From the NCBI RefSeq assembly GCF_011752935.1, contig NZ_VWWO01000001.1, forward strand, positions 3,162,001-3,226,000: 64,000 nt of DNA, given 5' to 3'. Below are positions 26,995 through 35,083 of this stretch, in pieces. Both the position numbers and the translations under genes were made by a program. The notes beneath the pieces are model-generated. The model saw nothing but the letters and a program-made list of their open reading frames with translations, was not told the origin of the DNA and did no database searches. The number at the start of each line of letters is the position of its first letter. Within the stretch, counting starts at the first letter, position 1. The DNA comes from Chitinophaga sp. Cy-1792. GTDB lineage: Bacteria > Bacteroidota > Bacteroidia > Chitinophagales > Chitinophagaceae.

Positions 26995-27975
26995 ATGAAG
27001 TCGTTTATTCTCCGCATACTCTTATTTACGGCAATCTTCACCGGGTTGCTGCTATTGCTGGGACCACCGCTGGCGGTGCCTGGCGAGTTTGATTATGTTG
27101 GCGGTATTGTGGTGAAGCATGCCCGGCTGAATGCCTTGAAGGGCCATCGTGTTATTTTTGCCGGCGGCTCCAATGTGGCGTTCGGGCTGGATAGCAAAAT
27201 GGTTGAAGATGCCATTCATCAGCCGGTGGTAAACCTGGGATTGCATGGCGGACTCGGACTGGATTTTATCTTACAGGAGCTTGAACATACCGTGCGTGCG
27301 GGAGACGTAGTGTTTTTGTCGGCAGAATATTTCCTGGAAAGCGGTCGCTACGACCTGGATTATGCCGCCGGAGAATTTTTGCCGGAGGCAGCTGATTATT
27401 ATCAGCAGGATTATTATACGACTTTCAAACACCTGGTAGAAGCGAAGTTTGACCAGGTATGCTATAACCGGGATAAGCTGCTGTTGCGCTTTAAGCCCGT
27501 AGTGATCCGGGAAAGAAAGGCAGAACTGGAAAAAGTATATTCCCGTCATGCATTTAATAGTTATGGAGATGTAGTGGCACACCTGGACCTGCGTCCTGAC
27601 GGGGCGCCAGCAACGCCGCTGAAGCTGCAGGCAGGTTACTGGGATGGTATTGCCAAAATCAACAAGGCGAATGAGATCATTAGTGCAAAAGGAGCGAAGC
27701 TGTATTTCCTGTTCCCGACATTTGCGCAATCCTCCTATGCTTTCAATAAAGCAGTGATCGATCAATACCAGGCTACCATACGCGCCGACCTGAAAGTGCC
27801 GGTAGTCAACAAGCCGGAAGATTTCGTATATCCGGATAGTTTATTTTTTGATTCTTACTATCATCTGACTAAAAAAACAAGAATTTTAAGGACAGAGAAG
27901 ATGATCAGCCTTATACGTCCGTATGTGGCTACAGCAGCCGATCCCGGTGCACAACTGACTTATAGCAGTCATTAA
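26995..27975 (+). CDS. SGNH-like protein partnering the MBOAT acyltransferase
   Basis: 326 aa with one N-terminal membrane helix (residues 4-23). FAGGSNVAFGLDS near residues 55-67 supplies the block I Ser, and FDSYYHLT near residues 287-294 supplies the Asp-x-x-x-His pair expected of SGNH/AlgJ/DltD-type acyltransfer proteins. The body is predicted to face the periplasm and to finish transfer of the acyl group delivered by the MBOAT protein. The genes are separated by one base, which implies translational coupling. Assignment rests on motifs and context; overall similarity is low. Confidence 0.75.
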   Translation: MKSFILRILLFTAIFTGLLLLLGPPLAVPGEFDYVGGIVVKHARLNALKGHRVIFAGGSNVAFGLDSKMVEDAIHQPVVNLGLHGGLGLDFILQELEHTVRAGDVVFLSAEYFLESGRYDLDYAAGEFLPEAADYYQQDYYTTFKHLVEAKFDQVCYNRDKLLLRFKPVVIRERKAELEKVYSRHAFNSYGDVVAHLDLRPDGAPATPLKLQAGYWDGIAKINKANEIISAKGAKLYFLFPTFAQSSYAFNKAVIDQYQATIRADLKVPVVNKPEDFVYPDSLFFDSYYHLTKKTRILRTEKMISLIRPYVATAADPGAQLTYSSH

Positions 27976-28029
27976 AAAAATGGCATTCCGCTAAATAATT
28001 TTTACATTGCCTGCAAAAATAAGCACGGT

Positions 28030-28599
28030 ATGGATAGGTTATTTACAGATGAAACCTTTAAGCAGCAAGACTTTGCAACGAATGGATTTCCGGCAGGTGA
28101 ATATGAAAACTGTAAATTTCTGCATTGTGATTTTTCCAACGTCAGTTTTGCAGGATGCATTTTTGTGGAGTGCGCATTTAGCGATTGTAACCTGAGTATG
28201 GTACAGCTGAATAAGACAGCCATGCGGGACGTACGTTTTGTGGGTTGTAAGATGCTGGGACTTCATTTTGATACCTGCAACGACTTTGGTTTTGAAGTGA
28301 GTTTCGATGGCTGTAATCTGCAACATGCCTCTTTTTATAACCGCAACCTGAAGAAGCTCCAATGTAAAAACACCATCTTACGCGAGGTCGACTTTACACT
28401 GGCGGACCTGAGCCAGGCTGTATTACAGGACTGTGACCTTATTGGTGCCACCTTTGATAATACCAACCTCGAAAAAGCAGACTTGCGGAAGGCGACGGGT
28501 TATATTATTGATCCTGAGCGCAATAAGATCAAGAAAGCTAAGTTTTCCCTGGCAGATGTGGCAGGTTTGCTCATGAAGTATGATATTACCATTGAGTAA
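28030..28599 (+). CDS. Pentapeptide-repeat protein
   Basis: 189 aa without signal peptide. From about residue 28 to 160 the sequence cycles in units of five with Phe or Leu at the centre: CKFLHCDFSNVSFAGCIF, CNLSMVQLNKTAM and ADLSQAVLQDCDLIGATF. Such repeats fold into a right-handed quadrilateral beta-helix. Some members (Qnr/MfpA) mimic DNA and protect gyrase, but most have no known function, and no Qnr-specific evidence is visible here. It lies alone, 54 bp after the SGNH gene. Confidence 0.92.
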   Translation: MDRLFTDETFKQQDFATNGFPAGEYENCKFLHCDFSNVSFAGCIFVECAFSDCNLSMVQLNKTAMRDVRFVGCKMLGLHFDTCNDFGFEVSFDGCNLQHASFYNRNLKKLQCKNTILREVDFTLADLSQAVLQDCDLIGATFDNTNLEKADLRKATGYIIDPERNKIKKAKFSLADVAGLLMKYDITIE

Positions 28600-28774
28600 T
28601 ACGCTAGCTGTTTATCACAGTATTATACCTGGTTTCGCGCTTCATGTGGCAGGGTGTCTCCGGATAAATAAAATCTAAGTAAGCTATCTATTAGATGTCT
28701 CTGTTTAGATATTAATAGGCATAAAGTTTATTTTGTTAGATAAAATCTATAAAAAAGAAAAAATCGTTGAAAAA

Positions 28775-28807
28775 TTTGGAATAAAAAGGCGGTATGTTGT
28801 ATATTTG
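28775..28807 (+). promoter_or_regulatory. Complete Bacteroidota promoter for the tRNA-like RNA
   Basis: A TTTG -33 box at 28775-28778 and an exact TAnnTTTG -7 box (TATATTTG) at 28800-28807 are separated by 21 bp, close to the known 19-21 bp spacing. The predicted start site is near 28813, about 24 bp before the tRNA-like fold. Confidence 0.75.
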
Positions 28808-28836
28808 TATTGTTGAATGAGAAACACACAACATAT

Positions 28837-28977
28837 TGTGGGGTGATGAAACTGGCAGACATGCCCCCTTGTCTCGGGGGTGAGGAAAACGGGATAAACA
28901 GCAGCGTAAACAGCTAACCACTAACTTTTTTTGCTTCTGCTAACTGCCTCGTGTAGGTTCGACTCCTACTCCTACAG
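28837..28977 (+). ncRNA. tRNA-like RNA with Leu-type D arm and 72-nt variable region
   Basis: All four arms of a tRNA can be built. Acceptor: TGTGGGG (28837-28843) with TCCTACA (28970-28976), 7 bp with two G-T pairs. D arm: ATG/CAT stem with loop AAACTGGCAGA, resembling tRNA-Leu. Anticodon arm: CCCCC/GGGGG (28864-28868 with 28876-28880), loop TTGTCTC, formal anticodon GTC. T arm: GTAGG, TTCGACT, CCTAC (28953-28969), a canonical T loop. Odd: the region between anticodon and T arms is 72 nt instead of 4-24, position 37 is T rather than a purine, the D stem is 3 bp, and CTA replaces CCA. A full promoter lies upstream and a terminator downstream. It may be a tRNA-derived RNA, an aberrant tRNA or a decaying tRNA gene. 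Confidence 0.65.
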
Positions 28978-28983
28978 CTACTA

Positions 28984-29012
28984 AACGACCTGGCACCGAG
29001 GTCGTTTTTTTA
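28984..29012 (+). terminator. Intrinsic terminator of the tRNA-like RNA gene
   Basis: A perfect 8-bp stem (AACGACCT 28984-28991 with AGGTCGTT 28999-29006), 7-nt loop and T7 tail, starting 7 bp after the tRNA-like fold. Confidence 0.85.
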
Positions 29013-29028
29013 TTTGATTTGGATATAT

Positions 29029-29046
29029 GTAGTTAACTACGTAGTT
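29029..29046. promoter_or_regulatory. Overlapping palindromes upstream of the GNAT/MarR operon
   Basis: GTAGTTAACTAC (29029-29040) and AACTACGTAGTT (29035-29046) are both perfect 12-bp palindromes sharing six bases. They lie 21 bp before the acetyltransferase start and are a reasonable operator for the MarR protein encoded second in the operon. Confidence 0.45.
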
Positions 29047-29066
29047 TTATACTAAAATTGATAGTT

Positions 29067-29558
29067 ATGTTACCGGAAATCAGGATAGAAAAGGTTTATA
29101 ATGATTCCTCAGCAGCCGTAATAGATATTATTATTCCCATACAGACCAGGGAATTTGGCGTAAATGTAACCCTGGCGGATCAGCCGGACCTCCAGCAGAT
29201 CGACAGTTTTTACCATGGTTCGGGTGGTGGATTCTGGGGGATATATGTGGGGGATACGCTGGCAGGAACAATTGCCCTGATCAATATCGGGCATGAGGCG
29301 GGCGCCATCAGGAAAATGTTCGTTAAAAAGGAGTACCGCGGCAAGGAATACGGGCTGGCACAACGGCTGCTGGAGCACCTGATTGCCTGGTGCCGGGAAA
29401 TGGGCATTAAAGACCTTTATCTTGGCACGGTGAATATCCTGCATGCGGCCATTCGCTTCTATGAACGCAATCAGTTTCAAGTAATTGCCAAAGCCGACTT
29501 ACCTTCGTATTTCCCCCTGATGAGTGCGGACAATGTATTTTACCATCTTGCTATATAA
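29067..29558 (+). CDS. GNAT N-acetyltransferase
   Basis: 163 aa from the ATG at 29067; a TTG at 29058 is less likely. The acetyl-CoA-binding region is clear near residues 82-115: AIRKMFVKKEYRGKEYGLAQRLLEHLI (read in parts), with the R/Q-x-x-G-x-G/A loop as YRGKEYG. LYLGTVNILHAAIRFYERNQF is the usual motif B region. It would acetylate an amine on a small molecule or protein. It is 11 bp upstream of a MarR regulator, so both are probably one operon. Substrate unknown. Confidence 0.9.
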   Translation: MLPEIRIEKVYNDSSAAVIDIIIPIQTREFGVNVTLADQPDLQQIDSFYHGSGGGFWGIYVGDTLAGTIALINIGHEAGAIRKMFVKKEYRGKEYGLAQRLLEHLIAWCREMGIKDLYLGTVNILHAAIRFYERNQFQVIAKADLPSYFPLMSADNVFYHLAI

Positions 29559-29569
29559 AAATAATTACT

Positions 29570-30043
29570 ATGCGGAACGTAATAGACGAATCAGGTATCC
29601 TGGCCATTTCAACGCGGCTGCAGCGTGTTGCGGAACAGCTCCGGAAAGACGGGCAGCAGATCTATAAAGCGCATGGGATCGACTTTGAGCCGAAATGGTT
29701 TCCGGTAGTATTTAGTTTACATAAGAAAGGCACCATGAGTGTTACAGAGATCGCGCAGGAGATAGGTTATACGCATCCTTCTACCATTAGCCTGCTCAAG
29801 GAGCTGGAAAAGCAGAAGCTGATCCGTTCCAAAAAAGATAAACAGGATGAGCGCAAGCGGCTGTTATTACTCACAGACAAAGGCCAGGAGCTGGTAGCAG
29901 GGATGGTACCCATCTGGCATCGTATGGAACAGGCGTTGGCAGCACTGACAGCTACAGAACACAACCTGATGCTGGCGATAGGAGAAGTAGAGGCAGCAAT
30001 GGCCACAAAAAGTTTTTTTGAAAGAGAGCAACAGCTGCCCTGA
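29570..30043 (+). CDS. MarR family transcriptional regulator
   Basis: 157 aa. The winged helix region at about residues 45-110 includes MSVTEIAQEIGYTHPSTISLLKELEKQKLI (read in parts) followed by KDKQDERKRLLLLTDKG, the characteristic MarR wing. It acts as a dimer that binds palindromic operators, releasing on ligand binding. It follows an acetyltransferase gene by 11 bp and probably controls that operon through the palindromes at 29029-29046. Its stop lies 14 bp from that of a convergent gene. Confidence 0.92.
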   Translation: MRNVIDESGILAISTRLQRVAEQLRKDGQQIYKAHGIDFEPKWFPVVFSLHKKGTMSVTEIAQEIGYTHPSTISLLKELEKQKLIRSKKDKQDERKRLLLLTDKGQELVAGMVPIWHRMEQALAALTATEHNLMLAIGEVEAAMATKSFFEREQQLP

Positions 30044-30057
30044 GGCAGCTGCTTTTA

Positions 30058-30846
30058 TTAGTGTTTGGTTTCGTAAATCTCATCTATATTTTTCGCTTCC
30101 GTGTTATATCCCTGTTGGAAGTTGAACTGCCGGAACCCTTTCGTATCGGGGATTTTAACAGTATACCCCTCCAGTGGCTCCAGTTCCACGATTACATTCG
30201 ACAATTCACTGTCGACCATATGTCCACCGCCTTTTTTATCAGCAGAGAGGAAATGAAAATGATAACCGGAGATATTGGTGTTATCCATATAAGCCGGCAG
30301 CCGGTATCCGACAAGGTCGCCGGAGACCTGCCTGAATTCGAAGAACTGCTGTTGCTTTGACCAGGTTTTGAAATCCGGATAGGGTGGCTGTGTGGCCACA
30401 GGTGGCAGTGCACGGGATTTTACATACGAAAACTTACCGCTGATATGGATGGCGTACATCCCGTTCTGATTGGGGAAGAGGCTGTCCAGGCGGCGGTATA
30501 GTTCCTGCTTGCTGATGGTTTCGTTTATACGTATACGTATGGTAGGCCGGAAATTATTCACCATGGCAAAAGGTACTTTGTAATTATCCGGGAGTTCGCT
30601 GGTTTTACCGTCGGAGGTGGTCTGGTAGGCCTTTCCGTTAAAGATTAGTAATTCGCCGTTGATTTTGTCTGGCGCACCAATGCCGAAATCTCCTTTGGTT
30701 TTTAGTTCTCCGATAGGATAAAAGCCGTCATAGAGTCCGCCGAGCAGGCCAATGGCAATGCCTACGGTATGTAATTCGTGTGGTTCGGACTGGCTATAGG
30801 CAAAGCTGGGGTAACACGTCATTACTAACATAAACAGGTATTTCAT
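30058..30846 (-). CDS. budA: Alpha-acetolactate decarboxylase with signal peptide
   Basis: 262 aa. The core matches acetolactate decarboxylase: GLLGGLYDGFYPIGELKTKGDFGIGAPD (read in parts), LDGEL-like segment INGELLIFNG with Glu64, and zinc ligands His196, His198 and His209 in GYHFHFLSADKKGGGH. The enzyme converts 2-acetolactate to acetoin and CO2. Unusually, residues 1-19 form an apparent signal peptide (MKYLFMLVMTCYPSFAYSQ), implying a periplasmic or secreted enzyme. No acetolactate synthase or butanediol dehydrogenase gene is adjacent. It is convergent with the MarR gene. Confidence 0.92.
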   Translation of the reverse strand: MKYLFMLVMTCYPSFAYSQSEPHELHTVGIAIGLLGGLYDGFYPIGELKTKGDFGIGAPDKINGELLIFNGKAYQTTSDGKTSELPDNYKVPFAMVNNFRPTIRIRINETISKQELYRRLDSLFPNQNGMYAIHISGKFSYVKSRALPPVATQPPYPDFKTWSKQQQFFEFRQVSGDLVGYRLPAYMDNTNISGYHFHFLSADKKGGGHMVDSELSNVIVELEPLEGYTVKIPDTKGFRQFNFQQGYNTEAKNIDEIYETKH

Positions 30847-31204
30847 GAATCTTAATTTTTGGGTAGCGCCAAATTAGGCATTTTTCAGGTAGATTTTTTT
30901 AGGGAAGATGATAAATAATTATGAAGATAGCCGCTGTTGTGCAATGGCAGGGGAGGCAGGCCGGTAATATACCGCTGAACGACGTATTGTGGCGGTTTTA
31001 AGTACGTGCTGTGGTGTATTGGCAGTCGATTTTTTAGTGTGGTATCCTGATCGTCACTAACATTTTACAGTATGGGGAGATTATCCGAAAACTATCTCTC
31101 TTTAAAATTTATTCAGAATTGGGAAAAATATCACCTGCAAATTTTTCCCGATTTGAGAAATGATTGAAAATTCCGGCTGCTACCTTTGCGGAAATTTTTG
31201 ATGA
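30847..31204. other. Intergenic region, 358 bp, no gene seen
   Basis: This gap separates the divergent decarboxylase and siderophore-type receptor genes and must hold both promoters. An exact -7 box TACCTTTG lies at 31181-31188, 16 bp before the receptor start. I see no open frame, RNA fold or Fur-like box that I would defend. Confidence 0.5.
31181..31188 (+). promoter_or_regulatory. Bacteroidota -7 promoter element of the siderophore-type receptor
   Basis: TACCTTTG matches TAnnTTTG, 16 bp upstream of the ATG at 31205; the leader would be short. Confidence 0.55.
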
Positions 31205-33571
31205 ATGCCGACACTGCTGAGAAATATCCTGCTATTCTTATTTTTATCTTTCCCGGTCCTGACCTTTGCACAATCTGATGACAAAACTTTTGCCGGAGGC
31301 GTACTTACCGGTAAGGTCAGCTCCAATACCGGCCAGCCGCTGGAGCTCGTATCTGTTACCATTGTGCAGCTTGACAAGGGCACTTTAACGGATAATGATG
31401 GCCATTATAAATTTGAAGGCGTTCCCGCTGGTCACTATATTCTGCGTATTCAGCTGCTGGGAGCCGCTGAGAAAGACTTCCAGGTAGATATTGAAACCGG
31501 TAAAACGGTAACTTTAGACTACCGGCTGCCTAAAGAGAATATCCAGGCCCTGCAGGAAGTGCGTGTGGTCGGTAATGTGAATGGTCTTTCCAAGAAGGAA
31601 AGCTACTATATCTCCAGGCTTCCTTTAAAAAACCTCGAAAATCCGCAGGTATATAATATTGTTCCGAAGGAACTGATTCAGCAACAGATGGCGGTAGACC
31701 TGGGAAGCGTATCTAAAAACGTTCCTGGCGCCGGTATCCCGATGATTGCAAACCAGGGAAGGGTTACTTTCCGCTCCCGTGGCTTCGAAACAGAACCTAA
31801 TGCCCGCAATGGGGTAGCCGGGCAGGCATTTTCGTCTATCGACAATGCCAACCTCGAAAGAATTGAAGCGATCAAGGGGCCTTCCGCTACCTTGTTTGGT
31901 ACCAACGTTTCCAGCAGCTATGGCGGATTGTATAATCGCGTAACCAAGAAGCCATACAACGGCTTCGGTGGAGAGGTGGCCTATACCGGCGGCAGCTGGA
32001 ACTTCAATCGTTTAACCTTAGACGTGAACACGCCGGTGAATAAAGAAAAGACCATGTTGTTCCGTGTAAATGGCGCCACTACCTTTGAACAGAGCTTCCA
32101 GGATATGGGCTTTACCAAAAGTCTGAGTCTTGCTCCAAGCTTCTCTTACCAGATCAATGACCGTTTGTCTTTATTACTGGATGTAGAATTCGGACAGGCA
32201 AAAGGTACGTCTGTAGTACGTTTTAATCCTTATACCGGTGGTACGAAAAATATCTCCATTGCCACTATGGGATTCCCTTACAACAAAATGTTCCTCAGCA
32301 ATGATATTGCCTACAATACACAAATGCTGAACATCTTTGCACAGGTGAATTATAAAATATCAGAACACTGGACATCACAAACGATTGTTTCCCGTGCCAG
32401 GTCCTCTATAAATGGCTATATTACAGCGCTTAACGGCCGCACCGACTCTACGCTGCGTGCCAATGTCATGAAAGGTTATACCGCCTTTATTGCAACTGAT
32501 ATCCAGCAGAACTTTATCGGCGACTTCAAAATAGGTAATTTCCGTAACCGCCTGGTACTGGGGCTGGACTATTACAACAACTCCAACTCCTTCGACAGGA
32601 TTGCAGTGAATGGCCCTACCGTCAACTTCATTCATCCCGGCACAGCGTATAAGGTATACAGTTACCAGATTGATTCCTTATTGCCTACCGGTACGCCACG
32701 TGCAGAGAATAACGGCGATAACAGCTATGCGGCTTATTTCTCCGATGTGTTCAATTTTACGGACAGGCTGATGGCCATGGTGAGTTTGCGTGTAGACCAT
32801 TACCGTAACCAGGGTGTTTATAATATCGCGAAAGGTGTTACTACCGGCAACTACAACCAGACATCCCTGTCTCCAAAGCTGGGCCTGGTGTATGAAGTGG
32901 TAAAAGATCGTGTATCCGTGTTCGGTAACTATATGAACGGCTTTTTCAACAAAGCGGGTTCCGATGCACAGGGCAATAGCTTTAAACCGGAACAGGGCAA
33001 CCAGCTGGAATACGGTGTGAAGGCGGATGTATGGGACCACAAGCTGGTGGGTACCGTGAGCGTATATGATATCCAGGTGAAGAATGTACTGCGTACAGAC
33101 CCTAATGATGTCAACTACCAGATACAGGATGGAACACAACGTAGCAAAGGCGTTGAGGCCGAAGTTACCGCCAATCCCGTTGCAGGACTGAACATCGTGG
33201 CTGGTTACGCTTATAACGACAGTAAATACACGAAAGCTGATTCCACTGTGCAAGGGCTGCGTCCTGCATTGTCTGGCCCGGCTAATATGTGGAATTTCTG
33301 GGTAAGCTACCGCCTGACCAAAGGTAAGCTGAATGGCCTTGGCCTTGGCTTTGGAGGAAATGCGGGGAGCATGTCTTACCAGACCAATACACAGAAAGTG
33401 CAGATAACTATTCCGAGCTATGTAATGTTAGATGCGTCTATCTTCTATGAGCAGCCTAAATTCAGGGTAGGCGTTAAGGTAGATAATCTTACCAGTGAGC
33501 AGGCATGGTCGGTAAGGCTTACGCCGCAGCCTCCGGCAAGGTTCCTGGGTACCTTTGCATTGAAATTCTAA
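31205..33571 (+). CDS. TonB-dependent siderophore receptor family protein
   Basis: 788 aa. Signal peptide to about residue 23 (VLTFAQ); carboxypeptidase-regulatory-like domain at about 33-112 (VSSNTGQPLELVSVTI); plug at about 125-240 with GRVTFRSRGFETEPNARNG and IEAIKGPSATLFG, the latter being the hallmark of FhuA/FepA-type siderophore receptors; barrel to the terminal Phe (FLGTFALKF). It would import a ferric siderophore using TonB energy. No siderophore synthesis genes or FecR partner are adjacent, so it may use foreign siderophores. A strong hairpin follows at 33601. Confidence 0.92.
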   Translation: MPTLLRNILLFLFLSFPVLTFAQSDDKTFAGGVLTGKVSSNTGQPLELVSVTIVQLDKGTLTDNDGHYKFEGVPAGHYILRIQLLGAAEKDFQVDIETGKTVTLDYRLPKENIQALQEVRVVGNVNGLSKKESYYISRLPLKNLENPQVYNIVPKELIQQQMAVDLGSVSKNVPGAGIPMIANQGRVTFRSRGFETEPNARNGVAGQAFSSIDNANLERIEAIKGPSATLFGTNVSSSYGGLYNRVTKKPYNGFGGEVAYTGGSWNFNRLTLDVNTPVNKEKTMLFRVNGATTFEQSFQDMGFTKSLSLAPSFSYQINDRLSLLLDVEFGQAKGTSVVRFNPYTGGTKNISIATMGFPYNKMFLSNDIAYNTQMLNIFAQVNYKISEHWTSQTIVSRARSSINGYITALNGRTDSTLRANVMKGYTAFIATDIQQNFIGDFKIGNFRNRLVLGLDYYNNSNSFDRIAVNGPTVNFIHPGTAYKVYSYQIDSLLPTGTPRAENNGDNSYAAYFSDVFNFTDRLMAMVSLRVDHYRNQGVYNIAKGVTTGNYNQTSLSPKLGLVYEVVKDRVSVFGNYMNGFFNKAGSDAQGNSFKPEQGNQLEYGVKADVWDHKLVGTVSVYDIQVKNVLRTDPNDVNYQIQDGTQRSKGVEAEVTANPVAGLNIVAGYAYNDSKYTKADSTVQGLRPALSGPANMWNFWVSYRLTKGKLNGLGLGFGGNAGSMSYQTNTQKVQITIPSYVMLDASIFYEQPKFRVGVKVDNLTSEQAWSVRLTPQPPARFLGTFALKF

Positions 33572-33600
33572 TACCAGTTATTCTTAAATATCTTTGAATT

Positions 33601-33640
33601 GCAGGAGCGTGTCTGTTATACAGACGCGCTCCTGCCGTTT
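33601..33640 (+). terminator. Long hairpin after the siderophore-type receptor gene
   Basis: A 15-bp stem with a single G-T pair (33601-33615 with 33621-33635) and 5-nt loop; the following T run is poor (CGTTTG). Confidence 0.7.
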
Positions 33641-33723
33641 GTGGGGAAGAAGGGAAGTGTAATGCCGTTATTGCTGCGGTAAGGCATGCTATTTTGTATG
33701 GAATTTAAAATTTGAAGTAAGCC

Positions 33724-34644
33724 ATGCAAGATTACCCATCTTTACACTATCCATTTGAGGAAAGGTCGAACCCTAATGAAGCGAGGCTGGAAGCTGTTGT
33801 CGCCGAGTGGATTGACAATTATAAATTTCTTGACAGCGAAAAGAAAGCATATTATAAACGCTGCAGCTTTGGTATGATCACGTCCTGTTTTTATCCAAAT
33901 GCGCCATGGGAAACACTTTTGATAGGGGCGAGGTTAGTGGTGCTGTTATTTATTCATGATGATATAACAGACGAATTGAGTGTGGCGGCACTCAGGCCGT
34001 ATTTATTTAAAAGTGAGTCCATTATGGCAGGCCATGATGTAAGCCATGACCCGGCAGGGATTTACCAGGAATTTTTATTGTTCAGGAATAGCATGCAAAA
34101 TCTGGTAACTGTTGAATGGCTGCAGCGATGGAACAACGGTCTTTCCTATTTCTATGATGGCATTATAACGGAACGATATTTTATGGACAAAAAGGCGTGT
34201 CCGACAATTGATCATTACCTCTTTATACGGGAGCATCTCATTGGGATGTATATTTTCCAGGATCTCGTAGAATTGTACCTGCCGGAATTACTGCCTTATC
34301 AAATCATTTCTCACCCGCACACGCGGCAGATAAGGCAGGTAGCTGCACGTATCATTGCCTGGTGTAATGATTATTTTTCAGCGGCAAAAGAATTGGAAAG
34401 TGGCCAGCTGATGAATCTTGTCATCGTCATATTAAGAGAACGGAATTGTAGTCTTGAAGAAGCCTATTTTATTGCGGAGCAAATCCATGCGGCGGATGTC
34501 AGCAAGTTTTTGGCTTTGGAAGAAACAGCACCTGATTTTGGGCATTATAACGATAGTTATAAAATCTATATCAATGAGTTAAAGCTGATGTTTAAAGGCA
34601 ATTACAGGTGGCATGCCTCTTCCGCACGCTATCAACCATCATAG
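33724..34644 (+). CDS. Class I terpene synthase (terpene synthase 1)
   Basis: 306 aa, a usual size for bacterial single-domain terpene cyclases. Catalytic motifs are complete: Asp-rich HDDITDE at 78-84, the NSE triad NDYFSAAKE at 215-223 (Asn215, Ser219, Glu223), a likely diphosphate-sensing Arg at 169 in YLFIREHLIG, and a C-terminal Arg-Tyr pair at 302-303. It would ionise and cyclise a linear prenyl diphosphate to a sesqui- or diterpene; the product cannot be predicted. It is monocistronic, between a TonB receptor and an SdpR-like gene. No P450 or other tailoring enzyme is nearby. Confidence 0.9.
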   Translation: MQDYPSLHYPFEERSNPNEARLEAVVAEWIDNYKFLDSEKKAYYKRCSFGMITSCFYPNAPWETLLIGARLVVLLFIHDDITDELSVAALRPYLFKSESIMAGHDVSHDPAGIYQEFLLFRNSMQNLVTVEWLQRWNNGLSYFYDGIITERYFMDKKACPTIDHYLFIREHLIGMYIFQDLVELYLPELLPYQIISHPHTRQIRQVAARIIAWCNDYFSAAKELESGQLMNLVIVILRERNCSLEEAYFIAEQIHAADVSKFLALEETAPDFGHYNDSYKIYINELKLMFKGNYRWHASSARYQPS

Positions 34645-34728
34645 GTAGAAATTAAGTTTTTCCCTGCGAATTGATTAATAATATGTTAGCTTTTTGAATC
34701 TATTTCAACAAAAAAATATTTTTAGATA

Positions 34729-34746
34729 TTTAGATAAATGTCTAAA
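34729..34746. promoter_or_regulatory. SdpR-type operator, copy 1
   Basis: TTTAGA-N6-TCTAAA inverted repeat, one of two identical copies with 6-bp spacing between them, upstream of the ArsR/SdpR-like gene at 34781. Confidence 0.7.
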
Positions 34747-34752
34747 TTAGTG

Positions 34753-34770
34753 TTTAGATAGTTGTCTAAA
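34753..34770. promoter_or_regulatory. SdpR-type operator, copy 2
   Basis: Second TTTAGA-N6-TCTAAA repeat, ending 10 bp before the regulator ATG. Identical arms and spacing to copy 1 point to cooperative autorepression. Confidence 0.7.
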
Positions 34771-34780
34771 TATCTTTTTT

Positions 34781-35083
34781 ATGAACAACATTTTTAAGGC
34801 GCTGAATGACCAGACGCGCCGCGACATATTAGCCCTGCTGAAGCAGGGAGACCTCACCGCAGGCGAGATTGCGGACCATTTCGATTTTTCCAGGCCTACG
34901 ATTTCCCATCACCTGGATTTGCTGAAGCAGGCAGAGTTGATCACGAGTGAGAAGAAGGGGCAGTTTATCACGTATTCGCTGAATACAACAGTGATGGATG
35001 AATTACTCAAGTGGATGATGCAGTTTTCGGACAGTTCCTTTTCTTTCAAACCAGCAAAAAAGGTAAAATATGAAGGGAAATAA
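34781..35083 (+). CDS. ArsR-family regulator, SdpR-like autorepressor
   Basis: 100 aa. The start MNNIFKALNDQTRRDILALL and the recognition region GEIADHFDFSRPTISHHLDLLKQAELI (read in parts) match the SdpR subgroup of ArsR regulators. It lacks the Cys pair of metal-sensing members. In Bacillus, SdpR is held at the membrane by the toxin-bound immunity protein SdpI, relieving repression. Here the gene overlaps the downstream SdpI-like gene by 14 bp, and two perfect repeats precede it, which supports the same logic. No SdpC-like toxin gene is present. Confidence 0.92.
   Translation: MNNIFKALNDQTRRDILALLKQGDLTAGEIADHFDFSRPTISHHLDLLKQAELITSEKKGQFITYSLNTTVMDELLKWMMQFSDSSFSFKPAKKVKYEGK

Noticed and set aside
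28030..28599. Qnr-type quinolone resistance gene
   Set aside because: Only the generic pentapeptide repeat is visible; nothing specific to Qnr can be read, so no resistance function is claimed.
28837..28977. Ordinary tRNA-Leu, tRNA-Asp or tRNA-Sec
   Set aside because: Anticodon GTC conflicts with the Leu-like D arm, the 72-nt insert fits none of them, and tRNA-Sec needs anticodon TCA and a long acceptor stem.
28837..28977. tmRNA or group I intron-containing tRNA
   Set aside because: tmRNA is far longer and has an alanine-type acceptor and tag frame; group I introns in tRNA-Leu sit in the anticodon loop and are over 200 nt, while here the anticodon loop is intact.
30847..31204. Fur box upstream of the siderophore-type receptor
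   Set aside because: No sequence close to a Fur or DtxR consensus was found by eye.
33601..33640. Hairpin considered as a regulatory RNA
   Set aside because: Position directly after the receptor stop codon makes a terminator or mRNA-stabilising hairpin more likely.
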